Positions 39,109 to 49,639 are shown, counted from the first letter of the stretch. The stretch is 64,000 bases of DNA from Pseudomonas taetrolens (GCF_900475285.1 NZ_LS483370.1:758001-822000); one strand, 5' to 3'. The notes: a model not told the origin generated them from the letters alone. Numbers and translations: made by a program.

Positions 39109-39903
39109 TTATCCGCGTTGGGTGTTGGGCCAGTTGAACAGTTCGCAAGCGTTGGCGGTGCTGGCGCTTGCCAGGGCATCGGGGCTGACGCCCATGACTT
39201 CAGCCAGGGCCGTGCAAATGGCCGGCAAGTGCTCGGGGCTGTTGCGCTGGTTGGCAAACATGACAGGGGCCATGTCGGGGGCATCGGTTTCCAGCACGAT
39301 GGTGTCCAGCGCCAGATCGGCAATCACCTTACGCAGGCGCAATGCCTGGGGCCAGGTGGCTGCGCCTCCGAGCCCCAGTTTGAACCCCAGTTTCAGGTAC
39401 TCACGGGCTTCTTCGCGACTGCCCGCAAACGCATGAATGATCCCGCCGCGCTTTAACCGAAAACGCTTGAGTGTCGCAATCACCTGCGCGTGACTGCGCC
39501 GCACGTGCAGCAAGGCGGGAAGTTGAAAGTCGGCCGCCAGTTGCAATTGGGCTTCAAACAACCGCTGCTGAGCATCGCGATCCAGTTCGGGAAGAAAGTA
39601 ATCGAGGCCTATTTCGCCCACGGCGCACAGTTGCGGGTGCCCCGCCAAACGGTTCAGCCATTCCCCCAGTTCAGTCACATGCTCAGGGCGATGATCATTG
39701 AGGTACATCGGGTGCAAGCCAAAGGCGGCATACAGATGACTGTCGGTTTGCACCAGATCCCACAACCGTTGCCAATTGCGCTGGTCGACTCCCAGCACCA
39801 CCATTCGCTCGACGCCCAAGGCACGGCTGTGTGCCATTAACGGCACACGGTCGTGGTCAAAGTCCGGGAAGTCGAGGTGGGTATGGCTATCGATCAGCTG
39901 CAT
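39109..39903 (-). CDS. TatD family metal-dependent hydrolase
   Basis: The 264-residue TIM-barrel protein has the metal motifs DSHTHLDF, AVGEIGLDYF, LHVRR, IHAFAGS and LETDAPD. TatD-like proteins act as DNases or D-aminoacyl-tRNA-like hydrolases; the exact substrate is unknown. It begins 3 bases after the cra stop, so the two are probably co-transcribed. Confidence 0.92.
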   Translation of the reverse strand: MQLIDSHTHLDFPDFDHDRVPLMAHSRALGVERMVVLGVDQRNWQRLWDLVQTDSHLYAAFGLHPMYLNDHRPEHVTELGEWLNRLAGHPQLCAVGEIGLDYFLPELDRDAQQRLFEAQLQLAADFQLPALLHVRRSHAQVIATLKRFRLKRGGIIHAFAGSREEAREYLKLGFKLGLGGAATWPQALRLRKVIADLALDTIVLETDAPDMAPVMFANQRNSPEHLPAICTALAEVMGVSPDALASASTANACELFNWPNTQRG

Positions 39904-39905
39904 GG

Positions 39906-40901
39906 TCAGGCCTGATGAATGCGCTGCTTGAAGGTACGGGCAATGGCCCGGATGCCCGGCTCATAGCGCTGTTCTTCAATGGCCGCGAGGGCCAGGTCCA
40001 GGGCTTTCTCGGCAATCAACTGATGTTGTTGGCCCATCGCGTTGACCGGCAACGGCAAAAAGTCCAGCAACTGAGTGTCGCCAAAGGTGGCCAGGCGCAA
40101 GGGGGCTTTATGCTCCGGGTGATCGAGCAATGCATCAAACATGCCTTGCAGCAGCACATAGGACGTGGTGACCAGCGCCTCCGGGAAATGTCCCAGGCGT
40201 GCCAGTAAATCATCAATGATGCGTCGGCCGCACTCACGGCTGAAGGCGCTGCCGTGCTCAATGAACACGTCGCCGTCATACCCTTCAAGGGCCTGTTTAA
40301 AGCCTTTGGCACGGGCCTGGCTGACGCTCAGCTCGGGGCGTGCACCAATCAGGGCGATTTGCCGTGGCACCGGCTGCAGCAAGCTGCGGGTCAGTTGCAG
40401 GCTGGCTTCGCAGTCATCGCTGATGACCGAACAAAAGCGTGCAGGCTCCATCGTCCGGTCAATGGCAATGATCGGCATGCCAAGGTCCTGCAGTTGACGA
40501 TAGCTGTCATCTTCCTCAGGCAAGCAACTGGCCACGAACAGAGCGTCGCAACGACGGGCACGAAACAGTTTGAGCAGTTGACGCTCGCTGTCCGGTGCAT
40601 CGTCAGAGCTGGCAATCAGCAATTGATAGCCACGGGCGCGAGCGCCTTGTTCGAGCTGTTTGGCGAGGCGCGCATAACTCGGGTTTTCCAGGTCGGGGAG
40701 GATAAACCCCAAAGTGCGCGTGTGCCGGCTGCGCAGCCCGGCGGCCTGAGGGTTGGGGCTAAAACCATGCTCCTCGACGACTGCGCGCACACGCTCCACC
40801 GTAGCGGTGCTGATACGCTGCTGCTCGGCCTTGCCATTGATGACATAGCTGGCGGTTGTGACTGATACACCTGCCAATCGAGCGATATCACTGAGCTTCA
40901 C
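39906..40901 (-). CDS. cra: Catabolite repressor/activator Cra (FruR), LacI family
   Basis: The 331-residue LacI-family regulator has an N-terminal helix-turn-helix and hinge (MKLSDIARLAGVSVTTASYVI) and a periplasmic-binding-protein-like effector domain. In P. putida, Cra represses fruBKA and is released by fructose 1-phosphate; the same divergent arrangement with fruB is seen here. Confidence 0.96.
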   Translation of the reverse strand: MKLSDIARLAGVSVTTASYVINGKAEQQRISTATVERVRAVVEEHGFSPNPQAAGLRSRHTRTLGFILPDLENPSYARLAKQLEQGARARGYQLLIASSDDAPDSERQLLKLFRARRCDALFVASCLPEEDDSYRQLQDLGMPIIAIDRTMEPARFCSVISDDCEASLQLTRSLLQPVPRQIALIGARPELSVSQARAKGFKQALEGYDGDVFIEHGSAFSRECGRRIIDDLLARLGHFPEALVTTSYVLLQGMFDALLDHPEHKAPLRLATFGDTQLLDFLPLPVNAMGQQHQLIAEKALDLALAAIEEQRYEPGIRAIARTFKQRIHQA

Positions 40902-40965
40902 GCCGGTAATTCCTTATTTTTTGTAGTACACGTCGACATTGTGACCAATCCTAACCGATAAAGGC

Positions 40966-40980
40966 AGACGATCATCGTCT
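40966..40980. promoter_or_regulatory. Perfect 15-base palindrome upstream of cra
   Basis: AGACGATCATCGTCT is a perfect 7+1+7 palindrome 65 bases upstream of the cra start. It does not match the Cra operator, so it may be a site for another regulator or a cra promoter element. Confidence 0.45.
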
Positions 40981-41089
40981 CCCTTGTAGGCAACGTATTT
41001 TTTTGCTGGTTGATCAAATACCTCTGATCAATGCGACCGTTGGGCTTCAAGCGCAGGCAATTATGAAGTAACGTGCCGTGCATGATGGG

Positions 41090-41101
41090 TTAAACGTTTC
41101 A
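41090..41101. promoter_or_regulatory. Cra operator of fruB
   Basis: TTAAACGTTTCA matches the P. putida Cra operator of the fruB promoter exactly, as I recall it. It is 139 bases before fruB. Confidence 0.9.
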
Positions 41102-41240
41102 GCCTTCGTATTTAATGGGTCTTGCCATGAGGAGCAATGTGCTTGCCACACATCTGCTGACACGCCTCCCAGGCGGGACTCCTAAGCTGATTATTTCAAA
41201 ACAATACCTGGTGCCAACGAGCACCGAAAAAGGAGAACGC

Positions 41241-44102
41241 ATGCTTGAGCTCACCATAGAGCAGATTTCCATGGGCCAAACGGCTGTGGATAAGTCTGCG
41301 GCGCTGCAATTACTCGCCGATAAACTGGTGGCCGACGGTTTGGTGGCCGACGGTTATCTGAGCGGCTTGCAAGCGCGTGAGGCTCAGGGCTCCACCTTTT
41401 TGGGACAGGGTATTGCCATCCCTCACGGAACCCCTGAAACACGCGACCTGGTGTTTACCACAGGGGTGCGTTTGCTGCAGTTCCCCGAAGGGGTTGACTG
41501 GGGGGATGGGCAGAAGGTGTATCTGGCAATTGGTATTGCGGCCAAGTCCGACGAACACTTGCGCTTGCTGCAATTGCTGACCCGTGCTTTGGGCGAAACC
41601 GATCTCGGTGAAGCGCTGCGCCGGGCCAGCTCCGCAGAAGCGTTGCTCAAATTGCTCCAGGGCGCACCGCAAGAGCTGGCCCTGGATGCACAAATGATCG
41701 GTCTTGGCGTGTCGGCTGACGACTTCGAGGAGTTGGTGTGGCGTGGCGCCCGTTTGCTGCGCCAGGCCGATTGCGTGAGTAATGGCTTTGCCGCTGTCTT
41801 GCAGCAAGTGGACGCGCTGCCGCTGGGTGATGGTTTGTGGTGGCTGCACAGCGAGCAAACCGTCAAGCGTCCAGGACTTGCCTTTGTCACCCCTGACAAG
41901 CCAATGCGTTACCTGGGCCAACCCCTGAGCGGTCTGTTCTGTCTGGCCAGCCTGGGTGAAGCCCATCAAGCCTTGCTCGAACGTTTATGCGCGCTGCTGA
42001 TTGAAGGTCGCGGCCATGAGCTGGGCCGGGCCACCAGCCGTCGTGCGGTGCTCGAAGTCCTGGGCGGTGAATTGCCGGCGGACTGGCCAAGTGCACGTAT
42101 TCCCCTGGCCAACGCCCACGGTTTGCATGCGCGTCCGGCGAAAATCCTTGCTCAGTTGGCTAAAAGTTTTGAAGGCGAAGTCCGCGTCAGAATCGTCGAT
42201 GGCCAAGAGTCTGCGGTATCGGCCAAGAGCTTGAGCAAATTGCTTAGCCTGGGTGCACGCCGCGGCCAGGTGCTGGAGTTCATCGCTGAACCGGGCATTG
42301 CCAGTGATGCCTTGCCGGCCCTTCTGGCCGCTGTCGCAGAAGGCCTGGGGGAAGAAGTCGAGCCGTTGCCGATCATCAACGAAACCGCCACGGTGGTGGC
42401 CGACATTGCCACCGTGATCACCGCACCGGCTGCCGGTAGCGTGATCCAGGCGATTCCGGCCGCCCCCGGGATCGCCATCGGCCCGGCCCATATTCAAGTG
42501 CTGCAAACCTTTGATTACCCGATGCGCGGTGAGTCCTCGGTGGTTGAGCGCGAGCGCTTGCACCAGGCCGTGGCCCAGGTGCGCCTGGACATCGAAGGGT
42601 TGATTGAACGTAGCCAGTCCAAGGCCATTCGCGAGATCTTTATCACTCACCAGGAAATGCTCGACGACCCGGAGCTTACCGACGAAGTCGAGAAACGCCT
42701 CAAGCAAGGTGAAAGTGCTGAAGCGGCGTGGATGTCGGTCATCGAGGCCGCGGCGCAGCAGCAAGAATCGTTGCAGGATGCGTTGCTGGCCGAGCGCGCA
42801 GCTGATCTGCGGGACATCGGGCGCCGGGTTCTGGCGCAACTGTGCGGTGTCGAAACCCCGGCCGAGCCCGACCAGCCGTACGTGCTGGTGATGGACGAAG
42901 TCGGTCCTTCTGATGTGGCCCGCCTGGATCCGGCGCGGGTCGCGGGGATTTTGACTGCGCGTGGTGGTGCGACCGCTCACAGCGCCATTGTCGCCCGGGC
43001 CCTGGGGATACCGGCTCTGGTCGGGGCTGGCGAAGCGGTGCTGTTGCTGGCTTCGGGGACGTCGTTACTGATTGATGGTCAGCGCGGGCGTTTGCACGTT
43101 TCACCGGATGCCGATGCAGTGCAGCGGGCGACCCAAGAGCGTGACAGCCGCGAACTGCGGCTGCTGGCGGCTTCGGCACAACGCCATGAGGCCGCAGTCA
43201 CCCTTGATGGCCACGCGGTCGAAGTGTTTGCCAACATTGGTGAAAGCAAAGGCGTCGCCAATGCAGTGGAGCAGGGCGCGGAAGGGATTGGCCTGTTGCG
43301 CACCGAGCTGATTTTCATGGCTCATTCGCAAGCTCCGGACGAGGCTACCCAGGAAGCCGAATACCGTCGCGTGCTTGATGGTTTGGCCGGGCGGCCCCTG
43401 GTGGTGCGCACGCTGGATGTAGGCGGCGATAAGCCGTTGCCCTACTGGCCGATCGAGAAAGAAGAAAACCCGTTTCTGGGCGTACGTGGCATCCGCCTTA
43501 CGTTGCAACGTCCGAAGGTGATGGAAAGCCAGTTGCGCGCCCTGTTGCGCTCGGCCGACAACCGCCCGTTGCGGATCATGTTCCCGATGGTCGGCAGCGT
43601 CGCCGAGTGGCGCGCCGCCCGTGACATGACGGAACGCCTGCGCCTGGAAATCCCGGTGGCTGACCTGCAATTGGGGATCATGATCGAAGTCCCGTCCGCT
43701 GCCTTGCTGGCACCGGTGCTGGCAAAAGAGGTCGACTTCTTCAGCGTCGGCACCAACGACCTGACCCAATACACCCTGGCCATCGACCGCGGCCATCCGA
43801 CCTTGTCGGCTCAGGCAGACGGCCTGCACCCGGCAGTCCTGCAATTGATCGACATCACTGTGCGTGCCGCCCATGCCCACGGCAAATGGGTGGGGGTCTG
43901 CGGCGAGCTGGCGGCCGATCCGCTGGCGGTGCCGGTTCTGGTTGGGCTTGGGGTGGATGAATTGAGTGTTTCGGCGCGCAGCATTCCTGAGGTCAAGGCC
44001 CGGGTCCGCGAGTTGAGCATGGACCGTCTCCAGACCCTGGCGACTCAAGCCTTGAGCGTTGGCAGTCCGGAAGAAGTCCGGGCGTTGGTGGAGGCGCTCT
44101 GA
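41241..44102 (+). CDS. fruB: Fructose PTS multiphosphoryl transfer protein (EIIA-HPr-EI)
   Basis: The 953-residue protein contains a fructose EIIA domain (about 1-145, His62 in AIPHGTPE), an HPr domain (about 285-370, active His in LANAHGLHARPAK) and an enzyme I domain (about 400-953, active His in TARGGATAHSAIVARAL). It carries phosphate from PEP to FruA. The ATG at 41241 follows AGGAG. It is joined to fruK by overlapping stop/start bases. Confidence 0.97.
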   Translation: MLELTIEQISMGQTAVDKSAALQLLADKLVADGLVADGYLSGLQAREAQGSTFLGQGIAIPHGTPETRDLVFTTGVRLLQFPEGVDWGDGQKVYLAIGIAAKSDEHLRLLQLLTRALGETDLGEALRRASSAEALLKLLQGAPQELALDAQMIGLGVSADDFEELVWRGARLLRQADCVSNGFAAVLQQVDALPLGDGLWWLHSEQTVKRPGLAFVTPDKPMRYLGQPLSGLFCLASLGEAHQALLERLCALLIEGRGHELGRATSRRAVLEVLGGELPADWPSARIPLANAHGLHARPAKILAQLAKSFEGEVRVRIVDGQESAVSAKSLSKLLSLGARRGQVLEFIAEPGIASDALPALLAAVAEGLGEEVEPLPIINETATVVADIATVITAPAAGSVIQAIPAAPGIAIGPAHIQVLQTFDYPMRGESSVVERERLHQAVAQVRLDIEGLIERSQSKAIREIFITHQEMLDDPELTDEVEKRLKQGESAEAAWMSVIEAAAQQQESLQDALLAERAADLRDIGRRVLAQLCGVETPAEPDQPYVLVMDEVGPSDVARLDPARVAGILTARGGATAHSAIVARALGIPALVGAGEAVLLLASGTSLLIDGQRGRLHVSPDADAVQRATQERDSRELRLLAASAQRHEAAVTLDGHAVEVFANIGESKGVANAVEQGAEGIGLLRTELIFMAHSQAPDEATQEAEYRRVLDGLAGRPLVVRTLDVGGDKPLPYWPIEKEENPFLGVRGIRLTLQRPKVMESQLRALLRSADNRPLRIMFPMVGSVAEWRAARDMTERLRLEIPVADLQLGIMIEVPSAALLAPVLAKEVDFFSVGTNDLTQYTLAIDRGHPTLSAQADGLHPAVLQLIDITVRAAHAHGKWVGVCGELAADPLAVPVLVGLGVDELSVSARSIPEVKARVRELSMDRLQTLATQALSVGSPEEVRALVEAL

Positions 44103-45043
44103 TGTCCAGAATCCTGACCATCACCCTTAACCCTGCACTGGATTTGACCGTACGCCTGGGGCATCTCGAACCGGGGGAGGTCAATCGTAGCCAGGCCATG
44201 CTGACCCATGCGGCCGGCAAAGGGGTGAACGTAGCCCAAGTGCTGGCGGACCTTGGCCACACCCTGACCGTCAGCGGCTTTCTCGGCGAAAACAATCAGC
44301 AAGCGTTCAACGCGCTGTTCGAGCGTCGTGGCTTTGTCGATGCGTTCATACGCGTGTCCGGTGACACTCGCAGCAATATCAAACTCGCCGAAGACGACGG
44401 CCGTGTCACTGATCTAAACGGCCCGGGGCCACAGGTCAGCGAACAGGCCCGTCAGGCGTTGCTCGACAAGCTCGGTCAAATCGCCGCCGGGCATGATGCG
44501 GTGGTCGTGGCAGGCAGCTTGCCCCAAGGCGTCAGCCCGCAGTGGTTGCGCGAGTTGCTGCTGCGTTTGAAGGCCATGGGGTTGAAAGTGATCCTGGACA
44601 CCAGCGGCGAAGCCTTGAAACAGGGCCTCAGCGTTGGTCCCTGGTTGATCAAGCCCAACACCGAGGAACTCAGCCAGGCGCTGGGCCGGGACATCGGCAG
44701 CCATGAGGCCCAGGTCGCAGCGGCGGCTGATCTGCAGGCGCAAGGTGTGGAGCATGTGGTGATTTCCAACGGCGCTGAAGGTGTGAACTGGTTCAGCCGC
44801 GGTCCAGCCCTGCAGGCATTGCCCCCCAAGGTTCGGGTCGCCAGTACGGTGGGCGCGGGCGACTCCCTGTTGGCGGGCATGCTGCATGGCCTGATCAGTG
44901 GCCACAGCGCCGAGCAAACCTTACGCACCGCCACCGCCATTGCGGCAATGGCGGTGACTCAGATTGGTTTTGGTATCAGCGATGCGGCGCACCTGGCGAC
45001 GCTCGAAAGCGGCGTTAACGTTCGCGCTCTGACAAAAGAATAA
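44102..45043 (+). CDS. fruK: 1-phosphofructokinase
   Basis: The 313-residue PfkB-family kinase converts fructose 1-phosphate to fructose 1,6-bisphosphate. It has TLNPALDLTVRLG, HAAGKGVNVAQVLADLG and GAGDSLLAGMLHGL with the catalytic Asp. The start overlaps the fruB stop by one base. Confidence 0.97.
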   Translation: MSRILTITLNPALDLTVRLGHLEPGEVNRSQAMLTHAAGKGVNVAQVLADLGHTLTVSGFLGENNQQAFNALFERRGFVDAFIRVSGDTRSNIKLAEDDGRVTDLNGPGPQVSEQARQALLDKLGQIAAGHDAVVVAGSLPQGVSPQWLRELLLRLKAMGLKVILDTSGEALKQGLSVGPWLIKPNTEELSQALGRDIGSHEAQVAAAADLQAQGVEHVVISNGAEGVNWFSRGPALQALPPKVRVASTVGAGDSLLAGMLHGLISGHSAEQTLRTATAIAAMAVTQIGFGISDAAHLATLESGVNVRALTKE

Positions 45044-45054
45044 GAGGGATACAC

Positions 45055-46791
45055 ATGAAATTAGCCATTGTGACGGGCTGCCCCAACGGCATGGTGACCA
45101 GTGTCCTGTGTGCCCGCTTGCTGGATGCGGCCGCGCAGCGTCAGGGCTGGAGCACCAGCGTTGAAGTGCATGATCCCAAGCACCCGGAACGTCAGTTGTC
45201 AGCGGCAACCATCGACGAGGCCGAGTGGGTTCTGGTGGTCAGCAGCACGCCTTTGGACATGCAGCGTTTCATCGGTAAGAGAGTCTTCCAGAGCACTCCG
45301 TCCCAAGCCTTGCAAGACGTCGAGGCGGTATTGCTGCGCGGCGTCGAAGAGGCAGAAGTCTATGCCCCGCCAGTTGCATCGGCTGCGGCAGAAAGCCCGA
45401 AAAGCGCCCCCAGAATTGTTGCCATCACCGCCTGCCCAACGGGCGTGGCGCACACCTTTATGGCGGCCGAGGCCTTGCAGCAAGCGGCCAAGCGTTTGGG
45501 CTATGACTTGCAGGTCGAAACCCAGGGGTCGGTCGGTGCGCGCAATCCGTTGAGCGCCCAGGCCATCAGCGAGGCTGACGTGGTGTTGCTGGCGGCGGAT
45601 ATCGAAGTACCGACCGAACGCTTTGCCGGTAAAAAAATCTACCGCTGTGGCACCGGCATCGCGCTCAAACAGGCTGAAGCCACACTCAATAAAGCATTGA
45701 GCGAAGGCACGCAGGAGTCCGCGGCATCGGGTGCTGCTGGCCCGGTCAAGCAAGAGAAGACCGGAGCCTATAAACACCTGCTGACCGGTGTGTCGTTCAT
45801 GCTGCCGATGGTGGTGGCGGGCGGCCTGTTGATCGCGCTGTCCTTTGTGTTCGGGATCACGGCATACCAAGAGCCCGGCACATTGGCGGCGGCTCTGATG
45901 CAAATCGGTGGCGATGCGGCATTCAAATTGATGGTGCCGTTGCTGGCCGGCTATATCGCCTACTCGATCGCTGACCGTCCGGGTCTGGCGCCAGGGATGA
46001 TTGGTGGCTTGTTGGCAAGCACACTGGGTGCCGGCTTTATCGGCGGGATCATTGCCGGGTTTATCGCGGGCTACTGCGCCAAGGTGATCAACCGTTACGC
46101 GCGACTGCCGCAAAGCCTGGAAGCATTGAAGCCGATTTTGATCATCCCGCTGTTCGCCAGCCTGTTCACCGGCCTGGTGATGATCTACGTGGTGGGCAAG
46201 CCGGTGGCCGGAATGCTTGAAGGGTTGACCCACTTCCTCGACAGCATGGGCACCACCAACGCCATTCTGCTGGGGGTGTTGCTCGGCGGCATGATGTGTG
46301 TCGACCTGGGCGGACCGATCAACAAGGCGGCCTATGCGTTTTCGGTGGGATTGCTGGCGTCACAAAGCTATGCGCCGATGGCCGCTACGATGGCCGCAGG
46401 CATGGTGCCGCCTATTGGGTTGGGTATCGCGACACTGATTGCGCGCCGCAAATTCGCTCAAACCGAGCGCGAGGCGGGCAAGGCGGCGATGGTGCTGGGG
46501 TTGTGCTTTATCTCTGAAGGCGCGATCCCGTTTGCGGCCAAAGACCCTTTGCGGGTGATTCCGGCCAGTATTGTCGGCGGTGCGCTGACCGGTGCGCTGT
46601 CGATGTACTTCGGGTGCAAACTGATGGCACCGCACGGTGGCTTGTTTGTGCTGCTGATCCCGAACGCGATCAACCATGCGCTGCTGTACTTGCTGGCGAT
46701 TGTGGCCGGCAGCCTGTTGACCGCCGTGGTCTACGCCGTCATCAAACGCCCTGAACCGGTAGAGATGGCGCTGGAAGGGGCTAAGGCTTGA
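45055..46791 (+). CDS. fruA: Fructose-specific PTS enzyme IIBC
   Basis: The 578-residue membrane transporter has a duplicated IIB region (Cys9 in GCPNGM, and the active Cys127 in TACPTGVAHTFMAAEAL) and an IIC domain (about 235-575) with multiple membrane segments and GGMMCVDLGGPINKAAYAF. It imports and phosphorylates fructose at C1. It ends the fruBKA operon; a REPIN follows. Confidence 0.97.
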   Translation: MKLAIVTGCPNGMVTSVLCARLLDAAAQRQGWSTSVEVHDPKHPERQLSAATIDEAEWVLVVSSTPLDMQRFIGKRVFQSTPSQALQDVEAVLLRGVEEAEVYAPPVASAAAESPKSAPRIVAITACPTGVAHTFMAAEALQQAAKRLGYDLQVETQGSVGARNPLSAQAISEADVVLLAADIEVPTERFAGKKIYRCGTGIALKQAEATLNKALSEGTQESAASGAAGPVKQEKTGAYKHLLTGVSFMLPMVVAGGLLIALSFVFGITAYQEPGTLAAALMQIGGDAAFKLMVPLLAGYIAYSIADRPGLAPGMIGGLLASTLGAGFIGGIIAGFIAGYCAKVINRYARLPQSLEALKPILIIPLFASLFTGLVMIYVVGKPVAGMLEGLTHFLDSMGTTNAILLGVLLGGMMCVDLGGPINKAAYAFSVGLLASQSYAPMAATMAAGMVPPIGLGIATLIARRKFAQTEREAGKAAMVLGLCFISEGAIPFAAKDPLRVIPASIVGGALTGALSMYFGCKLMAPHGGLFVLLIPNAINHALLYLLAIVAGSLLTAVVYAVIKRPEPVEMALEGAKA

Positions 46792-46834
46792 TTACGTCAA
46801 TCCACCTGCACACCTGCGGGCTGACGCTGATCTT

Positions 46835-46979
46835 GTAGCAGCTGACTCGCTCTGCGAGGCTGCGTCCGGCTGCGGAGCAGTCGTAATACGGCGACTCGGG
46901 TGCATCAGGTATTTGAGGCCCCAGGTTTTACGACTGCTCCGCAGCCGGACGCGGCCTCGTTCCACTCGTCCACTGCTAC
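46835..46979. repeat. REPIN of inverted 31-base REP arms
   Basis: The arms 46856-46886 and 46928-46958 match as inverted copies at 30 of 31 bases (one T/C difference); the core is GCGTCCGGCTGCGGAGCAG. Outer GTAGCAG (46835) and CTGCTAC (46973) also pair. It lies between the ends of fruA and the PepSY-reductase gene. Confidence 0.85.
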
Positions 46980-47033
46980 GTAATGCGCTTCACCAAAAAA
47001 TATGCAGACACCTTCGCCTGGTCGGTCGCGGGT

Positions 47034-49571
47034 TCAATACACATCCCGGCGATAACGGCCTTCTTCGATCAACTGTTCCACCGCCTCAGCGCCTACGATG
47101 TCGATCAGGGCCTGATCGACACCCGCCGCCATGCCTTGCAAGCTGCCACAGATATAAATAGCCGCGCCGTCTGCCAGCCATTGGCGGACGTCCTCGGCCG
47201 CCTCACGCAAACGATCCTGTACGTAGATCTTCTGCGCCTGATCCCGTGAAAACGCCAGGTCCAGACGCCTCAGGTCGCCTTTGGCCAGCCAGTCTTGCAG
47301 TTCGTCGCGGCAGTAGAAGTCGTGCTCGGCATTCCGTTCGCCAAAAAACAGCCAGTTAGGTTGCTGACCCTTGGCAATGCGCGCCTTGAGCAAGCTACGC
47401 AGCCCTGCCAGGCCGGTGCCATTGCCCAGCAAGATCAGCGGGCAGGGCTCAGCCGGCAAATGGAAACCGCTGTTACGCCGTATGCGCAAGCTGATCGCAG
47501 AGCCGACGGCGGCGTACTCGGTCAGCCAGCCCGACCCCAGTCCCAAGCTGCCATCGGCATGCCGCTCCTGGCGCACGATCAACTGCAGTTGTCCGTCTTC
47601 GGGGATCGAGGCAATGGAGTATTCGCGCAGGCTCAGCGGAATCAAGGCATCGACCAGGGCCTGGGCATGCAAGCCCACCAGATGCCCGCGATTGGCGGGG
47701 AGCTGACGACCGGCCAGTGCCTGGGCCAGGGTTTCTTTCAGGCCGTCGAGGTGCACGGGGCTGTCGGATGCGAGGCCCAGTCCATCAAGGAAATGCTCGA
47801 CCGCCACGGCAGACTGTCGCGGCATGACTTCAACCAGATCACCGGCTTGCCACGTCAGATGGGTATCCGGCGTACTGAGCGCCAGCAGATAAACCGCTGA
47901 GCCGCAGCTGCCAGGGTTGAGCAACCGGCGTTGCTCAAGAGTCCAGTTGTTGTAGCTCGGTGCCTGCCAGTTGGCGCTGGGGGCACCTCCGGTCAGTTGG
48001 CCCAGTTGCTGCTGCCAATGATGCAGCGCTTGTGCGTCTCCGCTGTCAACCTGCACCGGCGCGAACAACGCGCTTGCGCCACGCTCGCTGAGCCATTGCT
48101 GGATACGTGTGGCAAAGCCGCAGAAGTGCGGGTATTGCCGATCGCCAAGGGCGAGTACCGAATACTTGAGGCGGCTCAGATCCAGCGACTGGCCCAATAC
48201 CTTGCGTTCAAAACCGCGGGCACTGTCAGGTGCTTCGCCATCGCCGAAGGTGCTGACCACAAACAATGCGTTGCCAGCGTTCTGCAAGTCCTCTTCCTTG
48301 ATTGCCGCCAGCGGCTGGACGCGTACCGGCAAGCCGGCGGCCTGTAGCTGTCCGGCGGTTTGCCACGCCAGTTGTTCGGCGAAGCCGCTCTGGCTGGCAA
48401 ACCCGATCAGCCATGACGGTGCATCGCTGCCAGTGGCGGCGAAGCCTTGGCGGGCCTGCTTGACCTGGCGCTTTTTGCGGCGACGGTCCAGGTACAGCAG
48501 CCAGCCTGTAATAAAGAACAGCGGCATGGTCAGGCTGGCAACGGTGACCAGAATGCGCCCGGTCAGGCCCCAGTAGCTGCCCACGTGCAATGCGTAAATA
48601 CTGCTGAGCAATTGCGCCTTGTAGCTTTTGTCGTCATAGCGCTCATGTTTTTTGATCACCCCGGTCACGGGATCGAGCACGATCTGGTTGAACGCACGTT
48701 CGTGAGGTGAGTTTTTCAGCAGGTAGAAGACCGTGGCCGGTTGCCCGGCGACCGGTGGCATACGCACGTTGTACAGGCTCAACCCAGGCCCGGCGGCCTT
48801 TTGGATGCTGGCCCATACGGCCTCGTAGTCAGCAGTGGGAGCCGGACCCGCAGGCCCTGGCTGGCCGCGTCCGCCTTTGCGCTGTTGCTCGTGTTGAGGC
48901 GTATCCGAAAAGAGTTTTTGCAGGCCTTTGTTGTACCACTCGTAAGACCATGACAGCCCGGTCAACGCGGCCATCAGATAGAAAATCATGCACCAGGTAC
49001 CGGCAACGGCGTGCAGGTCCCAGTTGAAACTGCGGCCTTTTTTGGCCCAGTCCAGCGTCAGCCATGTCCGCCAGTTCAGTGCCTTGCGCGGCCAGCGCAG
49101 GTACAGCCCGGACAGGCAGAAGAAAATCAGCATCAGCGTACACGCGCCCGTGATCTGGCGACCGGTTTGGCCAATGGCGAGGAAGCGATGCAGTTGCAGC
49201 ATCAGATTGAAGAAACCCTGACCGTTCGCATCACCTTGATACTCGCCAGTGTAAGGGTCGACATAACGCAACTGGCCCCGGCGCTCGCCCGGTGGCGGGG
49301 TAAAGAAAATCCGCGCAGCGCTGTCACTGTCCACGCCGACCCACAGCATGGACACCTGCTTGCCTTCGATGGCTTCGACCTTGCGCACCAGCTCGGCGGG
49401 TGGCAACACTCCGCTGTCGAGCTTTTCGACCTTTAGCACTGAAGGGTTGAGCAGGTTCAGCAGTTCGTCCTGAAACGACACCATAGCGCCAGTGATCCCC
49501 ATCAGGGCCAGAACCAACCCGGCGGTTATCCCGAAAAACCAGTGCAGCTGGAACAGGGTTTTCTTAAACAC
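47034..49571 (-). CDS. PepSY-domain/flavodoxin/FNR-like ferric reductase (PA4513 type)
   Basis: The 845-residue protein has an N-terminal PepSY-TM region (about 1-375; membrane segments near 10-30, 150-170, 195-220, 340-360), a flavodoxin domain (about 395-520; [24 protein letters not shown]) and a FAD/NADPH reductase domain (about 540-845; [39 protein letters not shown]). It likely reduces ferric siderophore iron at the inner membrane with electrons from NADPH. In P. aeruginosa it lies beside piuA, as here. Confidence 0.9.
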   Translation of the reverse strand: MFKKTLFQLHWFFGITAGLVLALMGITGAMVSFQDELLNLLNPSVLKVEKLDSGVLPPAELVRKVEAIEGKQVSMLWVGVDSDSAARIFFTPPPGERRGQLRYVDPYTGEYQGDANGQGFFNLMLQLHRFLAIGQTGRQITGACTLMLIFFCLSGLYLRWPRKALNWRTWLTLDWAKKGRSFNWDLHAVAGTWCMIFYLMAALTGLSWSYEWYNKGLQKLFSDTPQHEQQRKGGRGQPGPAGPAPTADYEAVWASIQKAAGPGLSLYNVRMPPVAGQPATVFYLLKNSPHERAFNQIVLDPVTGVIKKHERYDDKSYKAQLLSSIYALHVGSYWGLTGRILVTVASLTMPLFFITGWLLYLDRRRKKRQVKQARQGFAATGSDAPSWLIGFASQSGFAEQLAWQTAGQLQAAGLPVRVQPLAAIKEEDLQNAGNALFVVSTFGDGEAPDSARGFERKVLGQSLDLSRLKYSVLALGDRQYPHFCGFATRIQQWLSERGASALFAPVQVDSGDAQALHHWQQQLGQLTGGAPSANWQAPSYNNWTLEQRRLLNPGSCGSAVYLLALSTPDTHLTWQAGDLVEVMPRQSAVAVEHFLDGLGLASDSPVHLDGLKETLAQALAGRQLPANRGHLVGLHAQALVDALIPLSLREYSIASIPEDGQLQLIVRQERHADGSLGLGSGWLTEYAAVGSAISLRIRRNSGFHLPAEPCPLILLGNGTGLAGLRSLLKARIAKGQQPNWLFFGERNAEHDFYCRDELQDWLAKGDLRRLDLAFSRDQAQKIYVQDRLREAAEDVRQWLADGAAIYICGSLQGMAAGVDQALIDIVGAEAVEQLIEEGRYRRDVY

Positions 49572-49639
49572 GACAACCGCCTTGCTCGTTCAATTGAATT
49601 CATCGCGGCGTCGAGTGCCGCATCAGTCTTTTTACACGC

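Larger units (their letters stand above)
40902..41240. promoter_or_regulatory. cra-fruB intergenic control region
   Basis: This 339-base stretch holds the Cra operator at 41090-41101, a palindrome at 40966-40980, and the fruB ribosome-binding site AGGAG (41231-41235). No further gene is convincing. Apart from these, no strong -35/-10 pair was recognised. Confidence 0.6.

Noticed and set aside
40898-41083. 61-residue open frame upstream of cra on the minus strand
   Set aside because: It overlaps the cra control region, has no good ribosome-binding site and no likeness to known leader peptides.
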